A program made the position numbers and the translations under genes. Below are positions 1 to 14,732 of a stretch of DNA of 64,000 nt, one piece after another. Within the stretch, counting starts at the first letter, position 1. Each line of letters begins with the position of its first letter. The notes beneath the pieces are model-generated. The model did not search any database. It worked only from the letters and a program-made list of their open reading frames with translations, and had not been told where the DNA came from. Where the stretch lies: contig CM063283.1 in the NCBI GenBank assembly GCA_032173965.1, positions 35,937,743 to 36,001,742 on the forward strand, read 5' to 3'. This DNA is from Sitta carolinensis (lineage: Eukaryota > Chordata > Aves > Passeriformes > Sittidae).

Positions 1-1110
1 TTCCTGGAGTATCTGCACCAATGCCAGAAGCTTGGGCAGCTTCAAGCATTTATAAACTGCTGAAAATATGATGAAGGGCTAAATTCAAATACAAGGTATT
101 AGGTCCTCTTAATCTACTTGCTTTATAGGCCATAATGAATAATTTAAAACATGAAATAAATTTTTGGAATTAACACAATTGCAAACATATCCTTACATGA
201 AATGTGAACAAAAACCTGTTAATCTTGAGATTCTATTCAGAAGTGAAACCCTAGTGAACTTGTTCAATTAAAAACAAATACTGCAGTACCATCAGCAAAT
301 CCTTGATTCATCCTTTGTACATAGTTGCTTAAATATTCTTCCTCTACCTTTTACCAAGGGTAGTCAATAAATTATATTCTGCTTATAGAGTGACTTTTTC
401 CAGCAATACAGTCAGAAAATTATTAACAAATGTTGTGACTTCACATGCACACATGAATAGTTGTATTTAACATCGTTCACTGCCCTAGCAAATAATTTCA
501 ATGGACCCAGTTCTCATCTATTTTACATTGGTACAGTCTCACAAAAAGCCACACTGTAAGTGTATAAGGAAATGAGAATAAAATACTTCCGTATGCAGAG
601 ATAGGGAAATGCACCTTATGTTGCAGAAATACATGTGTCTAGGAAAAATAAACAGTATCAAACATTCAGAGAAAGCTGTTTAATTCGTGAACTGAGAATT
701 TAATAACAAACAGTATATTTTAGTTATAACTCAAGTTTTATTGCAACTCTTTTGAACTCCAGACAGCTGTAATTTCCTTTTGTCTATCAGCCAAAAGAAG
801 TTTTACCTCAGTTTAGTATTTTGCAAGGAATGAAAGAAAGAATGAGTCAGATAATTGTATTTGAAGCTGCTGGGTAAGGCTATTTTCACTCCCTAGAGGT
901 AATGTTTTTATGTCAAGCTTAAAGTTTTGAACTACAAAATAAAAAGTGTGCTAAATACTGATTTTATTAGCCCTTTAAGCATTTTGCTTTGAAATAATGT
1001 GAGGAAAGATCATAATATTTTTATATGTGTAATAAATCAGTCCTAGAAAGAGAGATGCAGTGCAATGCAATTTCTTAATATTAGTAGTTCTCTTGGCCTT
1101 CTTGGAACTT

Positions 1111-1124
1111 GTTTCCATGGCAAT
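1111..1124 (+). promoter_or_regulatory. X-box-like motif (RFX-type)
   Basis: The 14 bases GTTTCCATGGCAAT differ only at the last base from the inverted-repeat form of the RFX X-box (GTTNCC-AT-GGNAAC). The motif is long enough to stand out, but it lies alone in AT-rich DNA with no promoter signal nearby, so function is unproven. Confidence 0.2.
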
Positions 1125-1898
1125 AGTTTGTCTTGCTGCCATCCTATGTACTGTCAGATCACAGAAGTTCATATTAGTCCCATCAACACAGTTTTTAAAA
1201 AGTCAGCAGGCTGCAGAGGCAGAACCAAAGAACTGAGAGTCTCATTCAGAGATCTTCATATCAGGAACATATTCCCACCCTATGATAAATGTTGTATATG
1301 CCATGAACCATAGGCAGCCCATTCATCTGCACACACCAACAGGAGCAGCACAAAGAACAGGGAATGTAAATGAAGGTGAGAGCTCCCTAAATCTTTCATA
1401 AATCCAAAAGATTTTGCCCTGCAATCTAAAGACGACCAAGGCTCCTGGTCAGTTCTTGTTTGAATGAGCTTGCTTGTCACCTGTTGGGTACCAAAGATCA
1501 GGAAGGGCCTTTCTGTGCACAGAATTATTTGAGAATACAATAGGTTGCCAAGAGAAGTAGGTGCAGCAACAAGCACCAGAGCCTGGATATGATAGAGACT
1601 CTTGGAACGCTGTGTATATCAACTGAAAGGGGAGGGATCAATCAGATGGATGATTCTCCCTATCCAAAAATCCCATTCACTATGCTTCAGCCAGCATGGC
1701 ACCTTTCCCTAAAAACTCTCCTCCCTACTTACTTCCATATACTTCTTTAAAGCCCAATAGACTCACCAGGGCTAATTACCCCAGTGAAGTAAAATACCTG
1801 AACACTGTGTCATACAATGCAGAAAACTAAATTCCTCAGCTGAAGAGGCTAATGGAGAAAATAAATACACTGTGCAATAGGTAATTTTATACCCATGT

Positions 1899-1934
1899 AT
1901 TTGTTCACATATCCTGGATATTTGTTCACATATC
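1899..1934. repeat. Imperfect 21-bp tandem duplication
   Basis: The 15-mer atttgttcacatatc occurs at 1899 and again at 1920, a 21-bp period with the second copy incomplete. It looks like a small local slippage or duplication event. No function is implied. Confidence 0.7.
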
Positions 1935-4900
1935 ACATCCTTAGATATCCACACACAATTTATATCTACCCAGGGTCAATTCTAACCCTTTGGTTGACTG
2001 CATTTTTATTGACTGCATGTCTGCTGACGAGATTCCTGCAAAGCATGTCACTACATTTTTGGGGGGTAGTTTATGTGAAGGGGTGACTTCAAAATGAAAT
2101 TCTAGCAGTGCTGTGCCTACCAAGCCACCCACAATCTTTGCAGGTGCAGAGTAACTGTGGCTCCTTTAGCTCACCTCCACCAGCCTTTTTGTTCTTGCTA
2201 TAGAGTGGCACAACTCATTTCAGGAAGTCTGTTTAGCACACATCTTCCCTGCAGAATTAGCTCAAGTTATCTGCATGCAGGTTAATCCCTTGAGTCAAAC
2301 CAGCCAAGTTGTAAAACACCAGTTAAGAAACACAGAACAGGGTGTAGCTGGAACCTGACTACATGCTGGCATAACTTCACCCTGCACTCATAGTCCCTGA
2401 GGAGCCAGCCAAGTTCAGATCTGAGTGCAAACAAGGGATCTGGAAGAGCTCAGGGAAATGTAAAAACTGTGCAACGGCCATCACTGCAAGATGATTGCAT
2501 TTAGTGCTTGATCAAACACAGCAACAAGCTTTAAGAATGCATCTAATAAATTATTTCTCCCCTTCCACTCCTTTAAGGGAGTTCAGGTGTAGAATTAAAT
2601 AGTCATACTTTTTCACACACCTCTAAATTTCTTAGTCCTTGGCTGCCCCTCTGGAGAGCAGCAGTTTCCTGTGTTCTGCCTTTGATCCAGTGTCCCAGAT
2701 CTGAAAGATTTTAGCCCATTAGTTTGGTTTTCTTATGCTTTAAAATAGTTGATAGGGAATTTTCGATGAACTCTTGCTGCTATAACTGCTGTAGTAATAA
2801 TATTAATAAGACATAAGACAACCAAATAATGCATCAGAGACTCATGAAGCTTTCCTCTAAAAATACTAGAATGCAATATGTGGAAAGCATTACACATGAA
2901 GTTGATTTTTCATAGAAAAGCTTAATGAGTCAATATCCTAGTCATAAAGATGGGATAAAACTTCTGAAACTGTTCCTAGAAAATCCAGAATTTTTCTTCA
3001 GTAGGTAGTTGATATGCAACAATGCATCTGTTGGGCAGATAAACCTGTGACTTAGAAAATGAAGCCTAAAATGATCATGCAGGACCCCTTAATTTGTGAT
3101 GGCCAGGTTATGTCTATCCTTGGGCATGTTTGATGGCTCTCAAGAGTGCTTCGCCTCCCAGACTGAACCAGAGGTCACAACTCCAGAAAAGCTCAATTTA
3201 TCATATACTTTCTTGGTGATATCAGATTGTTGAAGGGAAATATCAACAAAGCCATGGAGGGGAAAGAAACTAAAAATCAAATTCCACATCTCAGAGCCTG
3301 GGACAAAAGGAGCTTACCTAACCATGTAAGTAACTTAAATAAATGTACAGATGATTTTAAGTTCAGATTTCACTTGTTTCTTGGTATAGGTATTGCTGAT
3401 ATTAAACAATAATTTGCTTTAAGAAGGTAAAATGAAGTTGTATTTTCTACTAGTTAGAGCTATAAAAGAACCCACCTGGATGTATTTTTTATTTATATTT
3501 TCTGCACAACATACTGGGAGCCCAAAGCTCAGGCTAAAGCAGAAGAGTCTGCTATAAAACCCCAGTGCATTAAAGATCTTGGCCACATGAAATCCCAAAA
3601 CAATTAAAGAAAGACTGAAGAATCTAACTAAATGTGCAACAGTGAGAGTGGTTTCAGGCAAATTTTTCTCAGCAGCAGAAAAAATTTTAAAAGGCCTCTG
3701 AATCAAGTAATTTGTCTGATTTTAAGGGAAAGTAAGCAGGTGTATCCTACTGTAAATAAAACAAAAGGAAATGAAGCAAAGGTTGAGAAAGGGGGGTAAA
3801 GCTAAATTTTACTTTTCATTTGTTCAGGTGGGATTCAGATGCTATCTGTAATTCAGTGGCTCTCAGGACTCCCCATTCTATAACTCATAGCCTTATTTTA
3901 TAATTTTTTCATGGACATGTCCAGGGTAGAAGATCGCATATTTCAATCAATCATTCTCACTTTTTGGGAAATGTCATGCCATTCATCTGAAACACTACCT
4001 TCTTTGTCCTTTCCATGAGTTTCAGGACCCTAGTTAACCAATCATTGAATTTTATGTTTGCCATTTGCTCATTCCTATAAGCTTACAAGGTCTGTAATGC
4101 AGGAAAACCTTTCTAAGGAAACATGGGCAATAACTACAGGAAGGAGGGGGGAAATCCAGACTGGTAAAACTAAAATATTTCAGTATTTAAAAATCATAGT
4201 GTAAAAAGTTTCCACAGGGTCTGATACCAGCATGTCTTCTAATATTTACTGGGGAAAGTATATATGATTATGCTGAGAGCAAATAAACAACCAATAAAGG
4301 GATTTGCTGTTTACCATTGTTAGCAAATCTTGGGAAAACTTTAAAGATTTCTGTACAGTAAAACCTGCTGTTTAGACATTGACACTGAATGTACAAGAGA
4401 GATCACTTCATCCCTGAAAACCTGCTCTGTGTTTAGCAGTTGCATTGCTACACTGCTTTTGCAGGAAAGTTCTGCCCACCATGCTCCATCCACTCCTCCT
4501 TCATCTCCCCTTGCACCCAGCCTACTTTACAGGTGTCTGAGATCAATGCAGATTTGCTCTAGGTTTGCAGAGGGTTTCTTTCCAGCATACAGCTAAGGGA
4601 AAGACTGGCAAAGCTGTCAGTAACAGTATCTTCTGAAAAATAAGATTTCATGCAATTAGAACTCCCAGCTCTTCAGATGCATTTTCTCAATTCCTTTTGA
4701 CTTCTTTAATTTGCTTTTCTAAACAAGTCTTGTTAACATCACTTGCACTACAGCATGATAATATAAAATATCATCTGCTAGTAGACTCACAATTTAAGGG
4801 GCTCAATGAAAGGCATACTTATTTCAGTATTTTACATTCTTAGGCTTCCATTTTTATTGGGAAATATTAACGTAGTTGCTCCAGAAGTCACTCTTTGATA

Positions 4901-7900
4901 AGTGCTCTAAAAATTTAAACTGATAACTACACACCTGCTACAGCAATCAGGCAGCTGAATCTGTGACAGTAAAATTGTTCAGATAACTAGTGAAGATAGG
5001 AGAACTTTGAAAGGCTATTCCAAATTCGATTTTTTTCAGTTACACTTTTTTACACAGTTATTAACAAAATTACACTCTTGTTGTAGCTTACAGTCTTGTT
5101 GTAGCCATGATTAAACATAAAATGAGAAGAGATAGACAAGACCTCTGCATTTCCTTTTGTCCAAATTTCAATAGCCAGTGGGAGCAATCTGCAGGAAAAA
5201 ATTCAAAAACCGAACATAAAATCTGTCTTTGAAATGGGTATAAGTAAAACTATTAAAAAAAATATAAAAATTGAACAGTTTATTGCTCAGCAGCAACAGA
5301 TTAGATACAAGATTTCCTGCCTTTGGTTTACAGAAGGAAAGATTCAGTTTGTTTGAAGTGTATTACCAGATTAGTTAATTTTTGAGTTTGATTTGAGTCA
5401 CAGGAAGACTTACAGGTACATTGTGACTTATAACCATGGAATTTAAAGCCATTGATTTCATTAGGATTATTTATCAGGCATGGTTGCATGTTCTGGAGAC
5501 ACTGCAAAACATTAGAAAAAGCAAAGTGTACCAAAACCACTTCCCTTTTTCCTTAGGTTAGGAGGACATGGAGAAGCCACTGTAACTGCAGTATGAATTG
5601 GAACAGCTGCTAAATGCCTGCAGTGGCTGAAAGATGTTGCCTTCACAGCAGGAACAGATGTTGGTGTCTCCAACAAGATCTTGGTCTCCATTCCTAAAGC
5701 AGAGCTGAATTGTTTCACTCTCCAAGGATTACAATGAGTTACAATAGACACTTTCAAAAGAGGTCAGGGAATAAACACTAAACATTGGCAGGACAAAATC
5801 AATTTTGAATTCAGTCAAGAATTTTGTTTACATTTCCCTTGTCTTTGTTTGAAACACACCCCCTTCTGAAAGAAGTATGAAGTGATGAAAAATTTACCAT
5901 GTTCCTAATCCGAAAGTTCCTACATTAATCAGTGGCTTCTGGTAGGACAACCACTGGCATGTGATGGATAAGATAAGCTTTTGGAATGCAACAACTTACT
6001 GTTTACATATGGGTGATGGAAATGGTATTCTTTGCTATATCATCACTGGTATACCTCTTAAACCACATTGAAATTTTATATTTACAGTGAATAAACTTAC
6101 AAACTGATGTCAAATGGAAGTGAAGTCTATGTATTACTTTTATTTATTCATTAGTCTTCTATGGATTTAATACCCATACACAGTAGATACTTTCCACAGC
6201 AAGACAAATGCCTGTCAGATGACAGTAGCAAATAAGTAGCAAAGGGAGAGAAAGGCAGTAATATTATATTCCAGCTTTCTACTTCTTACTATGCATAATA
6301 GGTTTGTATATTTTATTGCAAACCTAAAGCATAATAGGTTGGTGGATGACAGTAGGGTGCTAAGATGAAAATACAACTTAATTATATATAAGGTTTCAAA
6401 CAATTTTTTAAGGGGGAGCAGCACAAGCTGACAAAGCAGTCACAGTAGCTCTGCAGCAGTGTTATATGACAGCAAGGGCTATCAGTGTATTCCAGCCTCT
6501 CTGTGCTTCTCTGTGCATTTCTGAAGGTTCTCCCATAAGTTGCTTTATAGCTCCATCCATGTTTCTAACATGTGATGTCTCTGAGTAAATATGTGGAGTC
6601 TTCAGAATATTTCTCTTGAAGTTCCTCATGAAAATTTAAACCCAAATAACCTTTTTCTCATACAATAATTCAGTTTTTTTTTAAAGAAAGGTTTTAAAGT
6701 TTGATATAATGTATTAACATGTGACAAAGATGGTTTTGTTTTTATTTTCTGCTTGGGACAGAGGTTGGGCCTTAAGTTATTTTTAGGGTGTTGCATTTGC
6801 TTTTGCTTTAACTGTGTTTTTTCTCCGGCAATGGAAGAGGCCCCAGATTTAAAGTGCTGGTATTCACATAAGGAGAGGCTTGGGTTAGCACTGCTAGCAG
6901 ACAAGGAAGTCACAGAAACCTTTGCCCAGTGCTCTGTTTTTTTCAAACAAGTTCATTTGCTCCTTGTAGGTACAAAATGAATTTCATTTACTTTTTCAGG
7001 CAACAGATGTTTGGATGAGAAACTCGCCTACCTACATCCAGCAGTTTTAGGTCCATAACAGAATTACACTTGATAAAACCTGATAAATGCATGTACTTTG
7101 TAAAGAAAAGCACTGTAGGGTTAGAACTGTAGCCAGACCTTGGTTAATTTATCTAGAGAGAAAGGGAGAATGACTTTTTTTTCCATGCTTCAAGTTAATG
7201 CTAGAAGAATCCATTTGCTTTGAGAAAAGTGGCAACAGAACTTTTTCTGCACAGGAGAGCTTATTGAAGTGAATATTTAGCACTTTATGTAGAAGTATTT
7301 CCAGTCCTTTAAGTGCTTTGTTAAAAGACCTGTAAATAAATTTTCTGAAGAATTTTACTAAGAGTTCACAATTCACTTACATAACAATTATTCTAGAAAG
7401 CTGCAGACTGTGAAATGTGATTTCCTTTCTGTAGGAAGAAAATTCAGTGGTACAAAATATCTTCCAGAGGATGCACTCATATAATTTTGCAAAATGTTAT
7501 GCAAAAAATACAGCAAAATTCTAATTTCACATTACATTTTACAGGTCTTCTGCTTCCAAAACAGCTATATTTTATAATGTTGGCTTCAAACACAATGGAA
7601 GGCTTGAAGAATGGGAAAGTAATTTGCTTAGACTGAAGGAATGAAAACATTCTAGATCAGTTGGTAGCATCTACCACTAATACAGAATTAGGGAGCTAAT
7701 TTCCTCAAGGACAGATAACTTCCTAAATGTCCATTTTAAAGGTTCTTCTTTATGGTTGGCATTTATGATATGGTAGTTCCTACAGATCAAATTAGTGCTG
7801 CATGCTGAGAGGACACACAAGAAATAAATAGTGGTAAAAATAACAAGTAATCAAAATAATAGGGTACTTGCTGACAAGGAAAAATATTCAGATATATGGT

Positions 7901-10900
7901 ATCATTTCCATCACAATTATTTTTGCTGTAAAGTATGAATGGAGCCAGCTAAATGACTGTCAGCAAACAGTGGCATTCTCTATAGCTTTTCATTAACTGC
8001 TACATTAGAGCCTCAATCACGTGAGTTATTAGAGCTTCCAGCTTTACTTAGACCCTCAAATAATGCATGTATTATTTTGGACTAAAATATCACTTTCTCC
8101 CTTTTAAGTCAAAATTTTCCAGAAAGAGGGGAAATATCCATTCTCCAACAGATGAAGAATATTTCAAGCTGAGGTCTCATGTCAGAATTTCTTTTCTCCT
8201 ACAACATCCTCTTTACAAAAATCTATAACAGGGAAAATTTTAGTCACTGTATATGGAAATAAATGCTTCTTTTCTTCCCCTGTTATTTATGGTCTTGTTC
8301 TGATCCAGGAGAAAATGATGGAATAAACATAATAAACTAGGTCAGCTAATTATATAATCACACAAATAACTATAAAAAGAAACAAACAAGAAGCATAACG
8401 GTAAAGGGTTATATACACATTGGTGCATTAGGCCATAAAAGGTATTTTCCACTCTGCCAGCCAGCAATACTGCAAATGTCTCTTCAGACTAATCATATTA
8501 AGGTGAAGATAATATGTACAATGAGAGAGGAACAGAAGTATTTTTCTACATGGCCTAGAACTACAGTGTTAGGGCTACATATACAAAGTTTAACCCCAAA
8601 ATATTCTGAAATATATTAAGAATAAACAGTTTGCATAAAAGGGAACATTTAAAAGGGAAAGTGTGTTGTGTATTTTTCTGGAGAAGGGTACTTAAGAACA
8701 GAGGATGAATAATATGGAAAAGGGAGCACTGGGTTGTTGCTATTACTAAATTTCCTGGTAATTTTTACTTTGCCTCATGAAACAGCACTGTATCTCTTGG
8801 CTTTTTCTTTGTAGTGGCTGGGCTGTTTTGATTGCCTGATGTCATTCTTTTTCTTCAGCCCTTCTCATTTGCTTGAGGGAGTTTTAGTATAAAGGGAGAT
8901 GCACAGGGAAGATCCAAAGAGGGAAATACTGACAATCCCAAAAGAGTAGTGGTTAGTTAAAAGCCACAGAAACATCATTTCTCAGCAGATCATACATCAC
9001 ACCCTTGCTCATTTGTGATGATGTACTGTGGTGCCTAATGCATTAGGCTGACTTGCAATGGGTTTGTCACTGTTGTACAGTTTGGCTTGAGTATTCAGGT
9101 TTCCATTTAGTATCTTTGCTAAACCTAACTTTAAGCTCGTGCTTTATTTTGTCTGTATTAAGAAAAAGGCTTCAGTGTGTGCCAGGACTGTGTTGAATCA
9201 ATACTTCAGTGCATGCCTAAAAGCAGGATTTTTTTCTTTTTTTTTTTTTTAAATAGTGTGTCTCGATTTCCCTATAAATAGCATAAGCTCTCATTTCATG
9301 TACCTCAAAGTGTAGCAAAACACATTGTTCCATATTTTTTTCATACATCATACTAACTTTAAATAATCATTATTGTACCTTAATCCACAGCCTGCCAAGC
9401 TTCCCACAGGGCTGCAGAAGTGAGAGGAAATGAATTTCATTTACATTCTTCTAAGACTACATGAAGACCAGGGATTGAACGATCTGATCTGGGCTTCTGT
9501 CGGTGCTGCAGAGAAAATATTTTGTAACTGTCCTGGGAATATTAGTGCTATTTATTTCTGGGCAGTGAACATGGCATAAAAGTAGTATTTTAAAACTTTT
9601 GATTCAATACACTGTATTTTACTGAGATGAATTCAAGGTGCTGGGGCATGGTATTCATCTTCTGTCAAGCTAAGAATACTTTGACAAGCTCAGGTCTTCT
9701 TGTTTTACTGCCAGAGACTGAGCCTTGTTTCTAGTGTTTGTTCTTCCCACTGAGTTTGGTAGCATCCATCAAATCGGAAGTGTCCTGACAACATTTCTTT
9801 GTGTCCCTTCTAATGCCAAAATATTGTTTTGCGTTCTCACCTTCAGTATTTCCACACAATTTTTCAGTCTTCATAAACAGTAGGCAGTGGGTGTGACTTG
9901 ACATTTCAGCAAAGGATGATCAACAGATCTGTTCCCACTCTGTTGCCATGTATTCTGACAGTTGTATATGTTTTATTAGAGTTTGCTTTCTGATCCTCTG
10001 ACCAAATTGCTCATGATATAGTATTCATAGGTGCTTTTCAGATACTCCTGTAAAGCCTACTGGATTGCTTATTCTTTGTGTCCTCTGCTTTTGAGTCTGT
10101 TTTGTTTCTTAAAAAACTTATTAACTCCTTCTGAAAATTTTCTTTCTGATGCAGTAGATTTCCAACCATTCCTTCTTTCATCAGATCACTTAATTTCAAT
10201 TATATAGAATTACATAATTCTCCCTAAATGTATATAGGTGTAATATATCAGAATATTGTCATAGAATCTGACTTTTCATTCATTCCATTTTGATTTCTAC
10301 TTAAAATCAAGGGGCTCAAAATCCCTTTAATGTACTTATTCTGTATGCAAAACTGCATGTGGTGAACAAATTACAATCATTGTATCACAAGTTTCAGGAA
10401 GGACTATGCAAAATCGCTTTTTCCCCTGGTATCTGAAAGGATTTGATTTCCACTCAGAATATTTAACCTTCCTGAGCCATGTCTACATGTTTTACATAAT
10501 GATTATAATTCTGTAATATTATTTTTGTGTAGACATTACACAAACCACATGTTCTAATAAAAAACACTGGCTGTAGCTGAATATCTGTGCCACTTAATTT
10601 TTCTGCTCTTGTAAGAACGATGTTTGAAGTGTTTTGCTACATTTTTTGTGTGCGTTATGGTTTAATGTCTTTGACATGAAACATGTATTGCTGGTTTTTT
10701 TCCACCTGAAGATTTTTGTCCCTGATTTCTTTTTCCATTGGCTATTTCTAACAATCTTATCCTTTACTATTCAGGGTTAGATACGTGGAAAAAATACTCC
10801 CTAGGTTGAAATGGGAAGAGTGTGGGCTATCCTATTTTACCCCACATGTATCATAAGCCCGTTGGTTTACAAGGACTAAAAACTACTTAGCTATTTAAGG

Positions 10901-12237
10901 ACTAAAAACTGGGTTACCAGATGAGAACTCTTCTCCTCTTGAGAATGGAAACATCCTTCAATGACTCAGGATGACCTAGAGAGATGTGGTGCCCTCCCTG
11001 ACTCGGAGAGGTGGCCCAAGGACCATTTTTGGGTTCTTCCCACATCACTATCTCCCTCTCCACAGCTGCCTTCTTCTGCTGTAGTTTTGTCTGGTAGCTC
11101 ATTCAGGTTCCATGCCATTTCAACAAGTCAGCTCTGTGAAATCAGGAGGTGATGGGAGCACCTTCTAGCCCTTAGCAGGAGTGGCACAATCAACTTTCTC
11201 CACAACACATGGTACAGCATGTTTGTCTTGGGGTAACAAGAGGATGAGAATTCACTGCCTGAGCTCCAGTTCCTCTGTTCAACAGTGCAAATACTTCCAT
11301 CTGAAATGGAGACAAAAAGGGGGCTGTGTTATACACACAGGATCTAGAGAGGCTGGGAGGTGTCATTTTTCTCATAAGTCAGTGTTGTAATGGTACTTGT
11401 CCAATTCATCAGAAGATGACAGAGAGACTGCTGGGACAGTTTTTATTTTTCAGTGAAAAATTGGAGGGTCAACATTTTCAGTTACACCCCAGGAATGTAC
11501 CCAGAACTTGTCGATTTGATGGAAAGATAACATTTCCTGGCAAAAGGTCTGCTTGATATGAAATTTAACTGTCAAAATTTTCACTGAGACTTCACTGAAA
11601 TTTTTCAGATAGTGTTTGGTTTTAGATCTACAACTGTATTTAGAGTGAATTAAGAAAGCCTCCTGGAAAAAAATTATTGTGTGACATTTTTTTTTTAAAT
11701 AACTGCGTTACTCGGGTTTACCTAAAAGTTGCTAATGTCTTTACAAAGTAATTCTCTGTGACCTGATGCTATTTAGACTTTGGCATTAAAACCTGGGAGC
11801 TTACTGTAGTTCAGTTGCTCAGCCCTTGGCATGTTAGTGGAGGAAAAGCTCTGTTTCATCCAGCTTAACTTCTTATTCATTTAGAGGTTAAAAAAGACTG
11901 GATTCTCTCAGTCAAATATCTGTGACACCAGGCAAAAAGAGTTTGGGGCTGGGAAATGAAACTTTGTACAGTAAGAAAAAAAGCCTGAAGAAAAATTGTG
12001 TCCATTTTGTAATTGGAAGGGTGTTGTACCCCAAACAGTTTCAGAGTATTTAAATAAAAGAAACCAAAAAACACTGATTTGGAGAAGATATAGATGAGTT
12101 AACTGTCAGCATCTGGAGCAGGTTAGATTAATAGTCTGCAGCTTCTCCAGACAAGTCAATAGAAGTGTACCTGCTTCACAGGTCCAAAATCTTAAGCTGA
12201 TCTCTGCAAGCTACAATTTTAGCTGATATAACCTAAT

Positions 12238-12242
<5 letters not shown>

Positions 12243-12286
<44 letters not shown>
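12243..12286. repeat. Poly(T) tract of 44 bases
   Basis: An uninterrupted run of about 44 T is the longest homopolymer in the window. Read on the minus strand it is a poly(A) tract, which could be the tail of an old retroposed sequence lying at higher coordinates. The adjacent minus-strand sequence has no clear AATAAA and no recognisable coding sequence. Runs of this length are also prone to sequencing and assembly error, so the exact count is uncertain. Confidence 0.9.
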
Positions 12287-14732
12287 CTGTGCAACGTAAG
12301 ATAAATTTTATAGATTAGTTTTTCAGATAATTTTGAGGGAGAGAAGGGAGAAAGTAAAGTGTCTTTGCTGTCACAAATCACTTTGGACACCTGCAGAAAG
12401 AGGTGAGGACAGGAAAAAGACATGAGCATTGATCACAAAAGTCTGCAGCTATATTGCTGAAGAAGAAACCAGACTCTGACAACCACTGGAAAACAGCTAC
12501 AAAAGCTGAGCCATAACTCCAGTGTGTTTCCAGACACAAAATGTTACTGCCTTGCCATGCATCTGTTGAAAGATATTCAACTCCAAAATATTTTGGAGAA
12601 TTGGATAATAAATAATAATAATAAATTGGATCATTATCCTCTATTTCCATGAAGCTAAAAAACACCAACATTTCCTTTGTGTAAATTATTTCTGAAATCC
12701 AGAATCACACAGCAAGATGTATAAAAATATCCTGTGGCTTAATGGAAAAAAAAATGAATCCAAGTAATTTTTTTGACCCATGATTCAGAAAATAAGTGCA
12801 TCCCATGTACACCTAGGATTCACCATAACAACTATTTCTACCTTTGAAACTGTAGAAACAAATGGCAATTTAACAATGCAGTTGCTCAATTTTAGTCCAA
12901 AAATAATTGGCTGGGGACTGTTTTCTTAGATTTGGGGGTTTTGGGGGAGTTGTTTATCTGCAGATTTTTTTGCTTTAGGTCTTTCTTGCTCATTTAACTC
13001 TTGCAAATCACACTGGATCTCTTTTATTTCAATCTTCTTTTCACATCTTTATGCACGAGGTCAAAGAGGTCTAATAAGTGAAGGAGTGTTTTGCCCTGTA
13101 GGTATGCAATACTTGCAGTTGTGTTCTTGTCTTCCATCTCCTGGTTTGCTTTCCAAATGGCACCCAAGAGATTAATATCCATTTGAGTTAGTGCTTAAGT
13201 TAAAACTCCAGTTCTGGCATCTGTACAATAGAAGTGTGTCTGATACCATGGAAGCTGAGAGTCCAAGCATTAAAGCTTTATATTAGCTTTCACACATGGA
13301 TTGTTTGCTATATGGGGTTTTTAAAAATTTGTTTTATTTTTTTTACTCAATTTTGATAAAATAGCATAAAACATTCTGTAGTTCAACACAAATCAGCAAA
13401 TGCTTTCCAGTGTTTATAACCTCTATAGTGATTACATGCAAAGCATAGTACACTTAAAACTTACAGAATTCAATGATAAATTAAAAAATTCCAAACGTAA
13501 GATGAGATAAAATAATTTCTTTGCTTACTTTCCTTTTTGAGGGTGGGAGTTTGTTGTCATTTTCCATCCCTTTGACTTATCACGGGTTTACAGCCAGCAT
13601 ATGGGAGAGTCTGTGACACTGAACTGACTTGAAATGCGAAGAAAGCAGCAATGCATACCGTATCAATGTGCAGTACAAATTTTATCTTCATCATCCAATG
13701 TTAAAACTTTCTGAGGATGAAGTAAATAAAAACAGATATATGGATTACATTAACTTACTTTTAGAAGCATTTTCTTTATTTTCAATAAAGCAATAGTTTC
13801 GGGAAGCCCCTTCATTGATTGCCCAGTGATACCAGCTGCTCTAAAACCTTAGATGAAGGGACTGAGCAGTTCTAAACACAATACAATCTCCAAAGGTAAG
13901 CCAAATATGTGGCTTTAGGAGCTGTAGATTGGTGATTTGAGCATCCTGTCAAAAAATCCCATTATCCAAACTGGTAGTCTTCATGCAACTATTTTCCTCC
14001 TCTAGGAGCCTACCTTGATGGCTAGATATTAGACTAGACATATAGATAAAGCAGTTGTGCTATGTGATATAAAATAAAAAGTGTAGGTACAAAGAGCATG
14101 AGAAATATCTCACTGAATGTTTAGCTGCAGAATTTGCCATAGAAGGGCTGATCTGGAAACAGCTACATGTCAGTGTGTAATTAATGAGGAAAACAATAAA
14201 AAATTACTTGTACTTCAAATGAACCAGTTATCAGCACCATAATACTGGTACTACCATAAATGCAGTAACAATGACTGACTCTTTCTTTTCAGATTTTAGT
14301 TTAACTAAAGAGGCCTCTGTGTTTGCACTAACTCCAGTTTGATACTTTAGCAGCATGAATCCACTTTTAAGGGTGAGAATAACACAGTATGGTCAAATTG
14401 TATCTCATTGACATAACAATATCTCCCCTGGGTAAGAAAGTGAGTAGAAATGTGAGGTGAAAGGTGAGATGGACTCATGTATCCACAGTGGACAGTATTT
14501 CAGTAACGTTTTCACAGAAAATGTGAAGAGCCCCTGCAGACACACAATCAGCAAACAGGCTGCAGTGCTTGAACTCAAGACACCTGAATCACAGCCTGAG
14601 CTTCCTTAACACTAATATTGTCACTGATAATGTGAAAAGAGGATGCAATTCTGAAAATTAAAAATTATTTTCTTTTTGTTGCTTACAAAAAGAAATTTCC
14701 TCAAACAGCCTTTTTAATGGAGGTAGATGTAC

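Larger units (their letters stand above)
1..14732. other. AT-rich non-genic DNA (intergenic or intronic)
   Basis: I see no gene here. Open frames on both strands are at most about 106 codons, overlap each other, and show no domain I recognise. No CR1 or LTR ends were found by eye. The stretch holds short A/T runs (for example 9230-9250), a short tandem duplication near 1.9 kb, an X-box-like motif at 1111 and a 44-nt T run at 12243. A modestly more GC-rich patch at about 10.91-11.56 kb has short frames on both strands and could be an old, unrecognised repeat. I cannot exclude small non-coding exons or conserved enhancers. Confidence 0.6.

Noticed and set aside
12211..12429. 72-codon minus-strand frame with a lysine run
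   Set aside because: The lysines come from the 44-nt T run. The rest is unremarkable.
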